Source of the DNA: a bacterium
GTDB lineage: Bacteria; Cyanobacteriota; Vampirovibrionia; Obscuribacterales; Obscuribacteraceae
Assembly: GCA_030431355.1 (NCBI GenBank)
Contig: JAUIJG010000068.1
Coordinates: 1-16,406, forward strand
DNA length: 16,406 bases
Direction: 5' to 3'
Numbering within the stretch: the first letter of the stretch is position 1; each line of letters starts with the position of its first letter. Positions 7,554 to 15,030 of the stretch are shown here, piece by piece. The position numbers and the translations under genes are program-made. The notes under the pieces were generated by a model that worked only from the letters and a program-made list of their open reading frames with translations, searched no databases and had not been told where the DNA came from.

Positions 7554-8909
7554 ATGTCAAAAGAAATCGCAGACGAAGTTTTAGCCAAGATAAACGAGCA
7601 TGGTGTTGACCTGATTCGCTTCCTATATACAGACTTGAGCGGACAGGTGAGGGGCAAATTGACTTCGGCGGCAACCTTCCTAGACAGAAGCAAAACAGGA
7701 ATCGGGCTTGCCAAGGGGATGATGGCAACCAATATGCTGGATCAGATGCAAACTGATACCGGCTTTGGTGCTACGGGAGAAGTCCGCCTGGTGCCGGACT
7801 TTAATACATTCAAATTACTTCCTTACTCCCGCTCTTCCGCCTCTGCTGTTTGCGACCTGGTCCAACTAGATCACATGGGGTGGTCCATGTGCCCCAGGGA
7901 GCTTCTCAGGCGACAGATAAGAGACGCCGACACTTTGGGGTTTTCCATTCAAGCAGCCTATGAGCCTGAGTACATGCTGGGAATCCAGGAGGACGACGGC
8001 ACCATCATCCCTCTTGATACAAACGTCTGCTTCGGTACCGAAGCGATGGACAGAGCGGACAAGTTCTACAGCGATCTAAGTGACGCCCTCAATCGACAGG
8101 GAATTCTGATTGAACAGATGTACCCTGAACTTGGACACGGGCAGCACGAGATAAGTATCAAGTACGCACCGGCCATGGAGGCATGCGACCAATATCTCGC
8201 TCTAAAAGAGACCCTGCGCGGTGTCGCCACCAATAACAATCTTTTCTTTACCGCCGCTCCAAAACCCTTTGACAACCAACCGGGCAATGGCTGTCATCTT
8301 CATCTCTCTATCTGGAATCAAGATAACAGCAAAAACATCACCTGGTCGGAAGAGGGTGACGGTCTCAGCGAAACAGCGAAATACTTCATAGCCGGAATCG
8401 TATCGCACCTCCCCGCCCTGGTTTCTCTCACCTGTCCCTCTGTAAACTCCTACAGACGTTTGAGACCCAAGAGCTGGAGCAGTGCGTATACATGTTGGGG
8501 ATACGACAACAGAGAAGCCGCAGTAAGAGTTCCTTCCGTCTATTGGGGAAAAGAACAAGAGTCGACAAACATTGAGATCAAATGTGTTGACAACACCATT
8601 AATCCACATCTTGCCATGGCCGCAGTCGTCGCCGCCGGATTGGATGGTATCATGAAAAAAATGGAGCCACCATTACCGGTAGCAGGTGATCCTGCCGATC
8701 TCAGTCCGGATGAAGCGGAAAAACACCGGGTGATTCGTCTACCCGATTCCTTGAAGAACGCGCTTATAGAATTGGAGACCGATATCTATCTAATGAAGAT
8801 GCTAGGCGAAGAGCTAGCCTCCACCTACATTATCGTAAAGTCTTCGGAAGTAACCGCTTTCTCGCTCGACAGCGATTTCGAATACGCTCAACATCGCTTG
8901 AGGTATTAG
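7554..8909 (+). CDS. Glutamine synthetase-like ligase (FluG/NodGS C-terminal type)
   Basis: This belongs to the glutamine synthetase superfamily, which joins glutamate to ammonia or an amine using ATP. Catalytic blocks look complete (numbering from Met at 7554): EPEYML (137-142, metal Glu), YPELGHGQHE (Glu192 and Glu199), NGCHLHLS (His248), NSYRRLRP, WGYDNREAAVRVP (Arg320, Arg325) and IEIKCVDNTINPHLA (Glu341). The length, about 451, is normal for GS-I. Sequence style and the adjacent amidohydrolase suit the FluG/NodGS group and not housekeeping GlnA, so the substrate may be an amine, as in gamma-glutamyl-polyamine synthetases; this is inference. A TTG at 7503 would add 17 unconserved residues. 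I prefer ATG 7554, where the sequence becomes family-like (MSKEIADEV), although its ribosome site is weak. The amidohydrolase follows after 7 bases. Confidence 0.88.
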   Translation: MSKEIADEVLAKINEHGVDLIRFLYTDLSGQVRGKLTSAATFLDRSKTGIGLAKGMMATNMLDQMQTDTGFGATGEVRLVPDFNTFKLLPYSRSSASAVCDLVQLDHMGWSMCPRELLRRQIRDADTLGFSIQAAYEPEYMLGIQEDDGTIIPLDTNVCFGTEAMDRADKFYSDLSDALNRQGILIEQMYPELGHGQHEISIKYAPAMEACDQYLALKETLRGVATNNNLFFTAAPKPFDNQPGNGCHLHLSIWNQDNSKNITWSEEGDGLSETAKYFIAGIVSHLPALVSLTCPSVNSYRRLRPKSWSSAYTCWGYDNREAAVRVPSVYWGKEQESTNIEIKCVDNTINPHLAMAAVVAAGLDGIMKKMEPPLPVAGDPADLSPDEAEKHRVIRLPDSLKNALIELETDIYLMKMLGEELASTYIIVKSSEVTAFSLDSDFEYAQHRLRY

Positions 8910-8916
8910 AGATTAT

Positions 8917-10050
8917 ATGGAAGTCTTGCCGCTGATTAAAAATCTCTCCATGGTCGATGGTCATGCCCACAGCCTCTTGAAAGATTTTCTATCCCTGAAG
9001 TCGCCTGAATCATTTCAATCCGTATTCACCGAATCGAGACAGGATAAAGTCATCTCATCGTCGGTCCCTCTATCCATGAGCTACCGCCATATGATGAGAA
9101 CCCTGAAAGAGACTTTCAATCTGGAAAACTCTATGGACTATCTGGAATTCCGCAGAGCCCTGGGACAAGAAGAGCTGGCCAGAAAGCTGTTTAAGGAAGC
9201 CAATATCTCCACAATTCTGGTGGATGACGGCTTCAGCAAAGACTCGATGATGCCAATCACTGAGCTGGAGAGCCTCACGAATTCAAAGACCCACCGTATA
9301 CTGCGGATAGAGAAAGAGCTTGCAGAGCTAATTCGAGAAAACGACAGTATAGAAACAATTCTGGAACAGTTTCAAAAACTGTTAGAGGACGATACTGTAA
9401 TTGGTCTTAAGACCATAGCTGCCTATAGAGGCGGATTGAACATAGAAGAGGTTACTGAGTCGGCAGCCAAGGATGACATCAACTATTTCAATTGGCAGCA
9501 CAAAGCCAACCGCGATGCCATAAACATAGACGGAAGCAGGGCCCATCACTATCTTCTCAGCCGTATCTTTCTTCTGGCCGCTGAACGAGGATTGCCGGTT
9601 CAAATTCATTGCGGCATGGGCGATCAGGATCTGAATCTCCATATGAGCAATCCGGCTTTGATGAGCCACTGGTTCAAGCACCCAGACTATTCGAAGACAG
9701 AATTCGTTCTGCTTCACTGTTATCCCTATGTTTCTGAGGCGGCATATCTCGCTTCTACATATTCAAACGTCCATATGGATCTATCCCTGGCACCATTTTT
9801 AGTATCGGGATTGATCAAATCAATCTATATTGAAGCCCTGGCCGCTGCACCTTACAATAAGATCATGGCGGGCACCGACGGGCACAGCATGCCGGAAGCT
9901 TACTTCTATGGAGCTATGTGCACAAGAAGCGGACTTTCGGGAGCAATACAGTATCACCTGGACCAGGGCACATTAGAAAGCCCCGAGGTCGAGGAGGTAG
10001 GGAGTATGATCCTGGCCGATAACGCGAAACGTCTATATGGACTTCTTTGA
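8917..10050 (+). CDS. Metal-dependent amidohydrolase, FluG N-terminal type
   Basis: This 377-residue TIM-barrel hydrolase of the amidohydrolase-2 group keeps the metal ligands: His16 and His18 (VDGHAH), Lys165 (GLKTIAAYRGG), His231 (QIHCGMGDQD), His267 (LLHCYPY) and Asp321 (AGTDGHSMPE). The strings KTIAAYRGG and the TDxHxxPE ending are typical of the amidohydrolase half of fungal FluG and plant NodGS, in which it is fused to a glutamine-synthetase-like half. Here the two halves are separate genes, in reversed order, only 7 bases apart, so a shared pathway is very likely: one making and the other splitting, or otherwise processing, a glutamylated or amide compound. The actual substrate is unknown. 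The gene converges on korB with only a 2-base gap. Confidence 0.88.
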   Translation: MEVLPLIKNLSMVDGHAHSLLKDFLSLKSPESFQSVFTESRQDKVISSSVPLSMSYRHMMRTLKETFNLENSMDYLEFRRALGQEELARKLFKEANISTILVDDGFSKDSMMPITELESLTNSKTHRILRIEKELAELIRENDSIETILEQFQKLLEDDTVIGLKTIAAYRGGLNIEEVTESAAKDDINYFNWQHKANRDAINIDGSRAHHYLLSRIFLLAAERGLPVQIHCGMGDQDLNLHMSNPALMSHWFKHPDYSKTEFVLLHCYPYVSEAAYLASTYSNVHMDLSLAPFLVSGLIKSIYIEALAAAPYNKIMAGTDGHSMPEAYFYGAMCTRSGLSGAIQYHLDQGTLESPEVEEVGSMILADNAKRLYGLL

Positions 10051-10052
10051 GC

Positions 10053-11114
10053 CTACATCAACGATTCCATTATCTCATCGAGGACCGCTTTCTTAGGTCT
10101 GAGGGTATCCTCTTGCAACTCGGAAAGAGGCGTATCCACCAGACTTTTCACCCTGGTGAAGTCGACCAATTCTTTGTCGTAATAAAGAAGACCGGTCAAT
10201 AAGGACTTATCACGATGGGACTGATGGATGGCGTGATCCGCGGCAAATCTATCGGAGGGATCATAGTCCTTATCCAGTTTTTTGAGCTGGAGAATAGAAC
10301 CATCATGCAGAGTTACATCCCTGACATCACCCTCTTCATAGTCGACGGTTATCTGTTCGTAGAATGGAACATAGCCAAGCTCATGCAACGGGGTATCCAC
10401 CTCTTTTGCATGTTTATAGCTTTTGGTTGAACCGGCGTGATTGTTGAATGTGACACAGGGGCTGATTACATCGATGATAGCCGTTCCGTTGTGAGAAACC
10501 GCTGCCTTCAATAGCGATACCAGCTGCCTGGGGTCTCCGGCAAATGACCTTGCCACGAAGCCGCAACCAAGCTCGATTGCGAGCCCGCAAAGATCGATGG
10601 CGGTCAACTCATTGGTGGTACCATCCTTGAGCTTGGAGCCTCTATCTGAAGTGGCCGAAAACTGACCTTTGGTGAGACCGTATACACCGTTGTTTTCAAC
10701 GATGTAGATCACAGGAAGGTTTCTCCGGATCATATGACCGAATTGGCCGAGTCCTATACTTGCGGAATCACCATCACCGCTGACTCCGAGCAGAATAAGC
10801 TTCTTGTTTGCCATGTGAGTCCCTGTGGCGATGGAAGGCATTCTTCCGTGCACAGAGTTAAATCCATGGGATCGATTCAAGAAGTATGCGGGGGTCTTAC
10901 TGGAACATCCGATACCACTCAGTTTTACAACCTGGTGCGGCTCGATGGAAAGCTCCCAGAATGCCTTTATGATCTGGCTTGTGATAGCGTCGTGTCCACA
11001 GCCATCGCACAGGGTGGAAGGTAGTCCACGATAGTCTGCCAGAGTCAATCCAAGTTTATTGGTGGCTGGCGGACGGGCCTTGGGAGAAGATTGCTTAGTT
11101 GTTGATTCAGCCAT
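10053..11114 (-). CDS. korB: 2-oxoacid:ferredoxin oxidoreductase, beta subunit (KorB-like)
   Basis: The beta subunit binds thiamine diphosphate and a [4Fe-4S] cluster, and with KorA oxidises 2-oxoglutarate (or a similar 2-oxoacid) to the acyl-CoA while reducing ferredoxin. Visible are LCDGCGH (Cys36, Cys39), GIGCSS (Cys70) and SPCVTF (Cys220), the four cluster cysteines. The TPP-Mg motif is GDGDSASIG (113-121) followed by ENNGVYGLTKGQ (140-151). The GRMPSIATG segment is also typical. At 353 residues the length is normal, and the C-terminus (LRPKKAVLDEIM) is family-like. The first 20 residues are a variable extension. The gene starts 5 bases after the korA stop. 2-Oxoglutarate is the likeliest substrate from overall resemblance to KorB; pyruvate or branched 2-oxoacids are not excluded. 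Confidence 0.9.
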   Translation of the reverse strand: MAESTTKQSSPKARPPATNKLGLTLADYRGLPSTLCDGCGHDAITSQIIKAFWELSIEPHQVVKLSGIGCSSKTPAYFLNRSHGFNSVHGRMPSIATGTHMANKKLILLGVSGDGDSASIGLGQFGHMIRRNLPVIYIVENNGVYGLTKGQFSATSDRGSKLKDGTTNELTAIDLCGLAIELGCGFVARSFAGDPRQLVSLLKAAVSHNGTAIIDVISPCVTFNNHAGSTKSYKHAKEVDTPLHELGYVPFYEQITVDYEEGDVRDVTLHDGSILQLKKLDKDYDPSDRFAADHAIHQSHRDKSLLTGLLYYDKELVDFTRVKSLVDTPLSELQEDTLRPKKAVLDEIMESLM

Positions 11115-11116
11115 GA

Positions 11117-11130
11117 CTCCTAGTTCTCCT
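11117..11130 (-). promoter_or_regulatory. Doubled ribosome binding site spanning the korA stop codon, before korB
   Basis: On the minus strand two AGGAG copies (11130-11126 and 11121-11117) flank and overlap the korA TAG. They lie 11 and 2 bases before the korB ATG; neither spacing is ideal, and the first is the more usable. This fits coupled translation of korA and korB. Confidence 0.45.
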
Positions 11131-12943
11131 GTTCAATGATATGTTCAGTAATAAACTGAGCATCGATGGGTAGACCGTTATAGTGGCGGATGGACTTGAG
11201 CTTCGTGGCAAGCATCGGATACTCCAGCCTGATCAAATCAAGCATCTGACCATCCCTGTTTTGCTCTACCACATAAACTCGATCATGGGCATCCACGAAC
11301 TCCTTCACTTTCTTGGTGAAAGGCAGAGCCCGGATTCTGAGGTAGCTTGTGGGTAGCTTTTGATCGCGTAGCTCGTCGCGGCTCTCCACAACAGCCCAGT
11401 GGGTAGAACCGAATGCGATGATTCCAATTTTGGCATCTTTGTCAGTTTCTACAATGGACTGGGGCACTAGGCTCTGGGTGTATTCCCATTTCTTCTTCAG
11501 TCTATCCATGAGGTATAGATAGTCTTCCGGTTTCTCCGTGTATCCGGCATTTTCATTGTGACCGGAACCTCTGGTGAAGTATGCAGCTTTATCATGCTTG
11601 GTGCCGGGAAGGGTTCTGTAAGGAATAGCATCGCCATCCACATCTTTATAACGAGCGAAACCACCCAGTCTCTCAAGGTCTTCTGCGCTCAGTACCTTAC
11701 CTCTATCAAAAGGCTCGCTCGGATATTCGAAAGGATCAGACATCCAGTTGTTCATTCCCAGGTCAAGATCACTGAGCACGAAAACCGGGGTCTGGAGTCT
11801 TTCTGCCATATCGAACGCTTTGATGGCAAACTCATAGCACTCTGCCACCGAACCGGGCAGAAGGATAGGATGCTTGGTATCACCGTGGGAAAGGAAATAG
11901 GTGCTTATCAGATCACCCTGGGATGTTCTTGTGGGCAATCCGGTGGACGGACCTACTCGCTGGATATCGAAGATGACTGTCGGAATCTCGGCAAAGTAAC
12001 CATATCCGGTGAACTCAGACATCAGGGAGATCCCCGGTCCTGAAGTGGCGGTCATTGAACGAGCACCAGCCCAGCCCGCTCCCAGAGCCATTCCAACTGC
12101 GGCAAGCTCATCTTCAGCCTGGACAACGGCGAAAGTATTCTTGCCGTCATCGTTCTTCCTGTATTTCTCCAGGTGATCGATTAGCTGTTCACAAAGACTG
12201 GAGGACGGTGTGATCGGATACCAGGTAACCACCGAAACACCGGCGAAGAGACAACCGATGGCGCAGGCGCCGTTACCGTCAACAATTATCTTGCCTTTTG
12301 TTTTATTGAGAGGACTCAATATATAAGGATCGACTTTATCCAGATTTTCACTGGCCCATTTTCTACCGATATTAGCTGCGTTGATGTTCAGATCGATGGC
12401 TTTGTCTTTGCCTTCGAACTGACGCTTGATGGATTTTTCAATCTCGTCATTATCAATATCGAGAAGATGAGCCAGTACACCAACATAGATTATGTTGGTG
12501 AGAAGCTTTCGAAGCTTGACGTTATCGGTGGCTTCATTAGCCAGGTCAGAGAAGGGTACTTGATAATGCTTGACGTCATCCCGCACCTTATCGAGACTGA
12601 GTTCAAGCGGGCTCACACAGACCGAACCGGGTCTCAATTCCTTGACGTCATCGATGGCGGTCTGCGGATTCATGGCCACGAGGATATCCACATCCCTGGT
12701 GCGCGCTATGTATCCGTCTTTGCTCACCCGGATAGTAAACCAGGTCGGCAAGCCCATGATGTTGGAGGGGAAAAGGTTCTTACCGCTCACGGGAATACCC
12801 ATCTGAAAGATTGATCTCATCAGAACAGTATTCGAAGATTGGCTTCCTGAACCATTTACCGTAGCAACATGGATAGAGAAGTTGTTGACTATTTGCTCTT
12901 TGTTATCGGTTTTTTCTTTGCTGTTTGCAGCTAATGTTTTCAC
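11120..12943 (-). CDS. korA: 2-oxoacid:ferredoxin oxidoreductase, fused gamma-alpha subunit (KorA-like)
   Basis: This is the partner of the KorB-like protein. Residues about 22-200 form the gamma domain: a glycine-rich start (GSGSQSSNTV), KNLFPSNIMGLPTW, and DVDILVAMNPQTA. Residues about 218-600 form the alpha (pyrimidine-binding) part: DGNGACAIGCLFAG, WYPITPSSSL (241-250), QAEDELAAVGMALGAGWAG, TSGPGISLMSEF, IQRVGPSTGLPTRTSQGD and SHGDTKHP. The 607-residue gamma-alpha fusion is the common two-subunit KorA architecture and looks intact. The start is GTG at 12943; the first 20 residues are polar and variable, and GGTG lies 8 bases upstream. A TPP-enzyme-like gene lies 171 bases upstream in the same direction. 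Ferredoxin genes are not in the window. Confidence 0.92.
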   Translation of the reverse strand: MKTLAANSKEKTDNKEQIVNNFSIHVATVNGSGSQSSNTVLMRSIFQMGIPVSGKNLFPSNIMGLPTWFTIRVSKDGYIARTRDVDILVAMNPQTAIDDVKELRPGSVCVSPLELSLDKVRDDVKHYQVPFSDLANEATDNVKLRKLLTNIIYVGVLAHLLDIDNDEIEKSIKRQFEGKDKAIDLNINAANIGRKWASENLDKVDPYILSPLNKTKGKIIVDGNGACAIGCLFAGVSVVTWYPITPSSSLCEQLIDHLEKYRKNDDGKNTFAVVQAEDELAAVGMALGAGWAGARSMTATSGPGISLMSEFTGYGYFAEIPTVIFDIQRVGPSTGLPTRTSQGDLISTYFLSHGDTKHPILLPGSVAECYEFAIKAFDMAERLQTPVFVLSDLDLGMNNWMSDPFEYPSEPFDRGKVLSAEDLERLGGFARYKDVDGDAIPYRTLPGTKHDKAAYFTRGSGHNENAGYTEKPEDYLYLMDRLKKKWEYTQSLVPQSIVETDKDAKIGIIAFGSTHWAVVESRDELRDQKLPTSYLRIRALPFTKKVKEFVDAHDRVYVVEQNRDGQMLDLIRLEYPMLATKLKSIRHYNGLPIDAQFITEHIIEQEN

Positions 12944-13028
12944 TGTTTGAACACCATTTACCAGTTAGGACCAGCGTAAGTCTTAAAGTTTATCAACTAA
13001 ACCCCAGAAACTCACTTGATTTAAGCAA

Positions 13029-13051
13029 TTCGCTAAGCTTTTTTGAGCGAA
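13029..13051 (-). other. Small inverted repeat between the TPP-enzyme gene and korA
   Basis: TTCGCT and AGCGAA form a perfect 6-bp stem around an 11-base loop. It lies downstream of the TPP-enzyme-like gene and upstream of korA. No clear U-tract follows in the transcribed direction, so it is a poor terminator candidate. The rest of the 171-base gap shows nothing I recognise. Confidence 0.2.
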
Positions 13052-13114
13052 AAATCCACCCTTGTCATCCCAGTAAATAACAAGAGGGTCTTGACTACGG
13101 TTGAAAAGAAGGCG

Positions 13115-14785
13115 CTAGACCACCACATCCACTTCCAGAAGCTGTGGTCCCGTATGCTCGAAAAGCCTCGCCACAGCAGGTTCAAGGTCGCCAAACACCT
13201 TAACGGATTCAGCGCTTATACCGAATGACTCGGCTAGCTGCTTGATATCAATCTTGGGATCGGAGAACTGCCAGCGCAGTGCTTTTTTGCTGGGAGCCGA
13301 AGGAGCAATCTTTAAGCTGTTCACTCCCTGGGTCTTGGCAATGATGAATTTTGAATTGAGTTGATAGTGTCCGGCAGTCCAGAGGGCCTGGGGATAACCA
13401 AGGAAAGATTCATCTCCGGTAAGACATACCACCGGAATATCACGTCCGGCCCACTGAATACCCATGGTCGCTCCGGAAGCATAACCGGATACACCGCTGG
13501 TATTCGAGAAAAAGGACGAACCGCTCTCCAGGCTAAGCACCTCAAAGGGTTGATTGGAGGTTTCAATGATGTCTGAGACGATGACGGATTTCTGGGGTCT
13601 TGTCCCATCAAGAATTCTAAGCAACCAGAATAGAGGAGTCTGGCTATTAGGGTCAGGAAAGTTCAAAGAAGACTCATGTTTCTGCCGTTTCTCGGAGATG
13701 GCAGCGATTGTGTTCCTTGCTCGAACATTGGCTGCCTTAAGCCAACTCTTATCAACCTGCAGCTGCAACTCGGCCCGCAGACGAGAAAGAGTTTCTGCGA
13801 TATCAGCCTGGATAGCCAGATTGGAACGCAGGGTCTTTCCAGCCAACTTGCCATCCATGTTGATCTGAATAGCGATGCCATTGTCCGGCAGCAAAGAAGG
13901 TCCATCGGTTCTAGACGGCAACCGGTTTTGCACACCCAGAAGCAGGAAAAGGTCATGCTTGCTAAGGATAGAGCTGGCTTCTTTGGGATTGAGGGGCAAT
14001 ACGCCATGAAAATGCGGGTGCCTGTTGGGAAAATTCACCCCGGTGGGTAGCGGCTCACAATAGACAGGACAGCCGAGCACATCGGAGATCAACACCACCT
14101 CTTTTCTGGCTCTATATTGAGAGACTTCATTGCCGGCAATGATACAGGGGCTGTGGCTATCGGTAAGCTTCTGGACAATTTTGGCAACAGAATTCTCGTC
14201 AGCCGCACCCTGGGGACTCGATACCGGCGGAGACATTACCTGGGCCCTGGCCGTGGAGAGAGAGAGGTTTATTGGTATCGAGAGAACCACCGGTCCTTTG
14301 GGAGGAGTAAGGGCTTCATGGAAGGCTCTTCGAATGAGTCGACAGACCTCCCTGGCCGTTCTCGCCTCCGCCATGAACTTGCAAACGGAGCTTACAGTGC
14401 GGTGATGATCCACAGAAAGGGGTGGATCTTCATTGAGCAAATATGAGTCTTCTTGATCCGCAAGAAGCACAACCGGTGTCTGGGAACGATGGGCTGAGTA
14501 GATCGCCGGAATGGCATTCAACAAACCCTGACCGGAAACCAAATTGACCACGGAGGGAAGAGAAGTAGCCTGGGAATAGCCGGTGGCCATAAACACGGCG
14601 ATGGCTTCATGCAAAGTACCAATGAATTTGATACGTTCGCTGGAATGGTATTTGCTGCGGAGCAGGGCAGCTGTTATCGGAGAATCAGAAGTGGCATTGG
14701 AGCCGAATACATATCTGCACCCTTCAGAATTAAGCTGATCGAGAATGAGATGAGCTGTCAGGCTCTGGGCAGGAGTTGTGGTCAT
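13115..14785 (-). CDS. Benzoylformate-decarboxylase/acetolactate-synthase-like TPP protein with degenerate TPP-Mg motif
   Basis: The 556-residue length and three-domain order match pyruvate-decarboxylase-type TPP enzymes: N-terminal PYR domain (1-170), central domain (195-340) and C-terminal PP domain (385-550). The N-terminal part is family-like: the VFGSNATSD loop, TLHEAIAVFMATGYSQA with the cofactor-activating Glu60, and SGQGLLNAIPAIYSAHRSQTPVVLLA. The C-terminal part has the frame of the cofactor site (TGDESFLGYPQALWTAGHY) but reads GDES at 457-460 instead of GDGS, and KTQG at 484-487 where NNxx is expected. The Asn that normally binds Mg2+ is thus missing, while Asp458 is kept. Decarboxylation or ligation activity is doubtful. 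The start ATG has GAG 6 bases upstream. It is divergent from guanine deaminase and lies upstream of korA. The exact substrate class is unknown. Confidence 0.75.
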   Translation of the reverse strand: MTTTPAQSLTAHLILDQLNSEGCRYVFGSNATSDSPITAALLRSKYHSSERIKFIGTLHEAIAVFMATGYSQATSLPSVVNLVSGQGLLNAIPAIYSAHRSQTPVVLLADQEDSYLLNEDPPLSVDHHRTVSSVCKFMAEARTAREVCRLIRRAFHEALTPPKGPVVLSIPINLSLSTARAQVMSPPVSSPQGAADENSVAKIVQKLTDSHSPCIIAGNEVSQYRARKEVVLISDVLGCPVYCEPLPTGVNFPNRHPHFHGVLPLNPKEASSILSKHDLFLLLGVQNRLPSRTDGPSLLPDNGIAIQINMDGKLAGKTLRSNLAIQADIAETLSRLRAELQLQVDKSWLKAANVRARNTIAAISEKRQKHESSLNFPDPNSQTPLFWLLRILDGTRPQKSVIVSDIIETSNQPFEVLSLESGSSFFSNTSGVSGYASGATMGIQWAGRDIPVVCLTGDESFLGYPQALWTAGHYQLNSKFIIAKTQGVNSLKIAPSAPSKKALRWQFSDPKIDIKQLAESFGISAESVKVFGDLEPAVARLFEHTGPQLLEVDVVV

Positions 14786-14952
14786 TTGTATCTCAAGACA
14801 AAAAACTACTAATAGAGATCGACTCTTGAAAGATCATACATCATTTCATAGAAGGTGGTCCTCACCCGATAGAGCCAAAGCTGTATCAAAGAAGATTCGT
14901 TTATGTGCTTTCTACCTATAAAGGATATGCCAGGAGCGCTCAGCGCCTCAAA

Positions 14953-14968
14953 CTATCCACTTGGATAG
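14953..14968. promoter_or_regulatory. Palindrome in the divergent control region before guanine deaminase
   Basis: CTATCC and GGATAG form a perfect 6-bp inverted repeat with a 4-base centre (ACTT), about 62 bases before the guanine deaminase start, in the 245-base gap shared with the TPP-enzyme gene. It could be an operator or a chance palindrome. Apart from this and GAGCGCTC at 14934-14941 I see no convincing promoter boxes there. Confidence 0.25.
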
Positions 14969-15030
14969 GAATGTAATTATCTGTCGGGTGAGCTATTATC
15001 TTCCGGAACAGCGTTATTGGAGCCGGAAAG

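Noticed and set aside
11558..12043. 161-codon open frame antisense to korA
   Set aside because: It lies inside a clearly conserved gene, its translation shows no recognisable domain, and there is no supporting ribosome site; it is a shadow frame.
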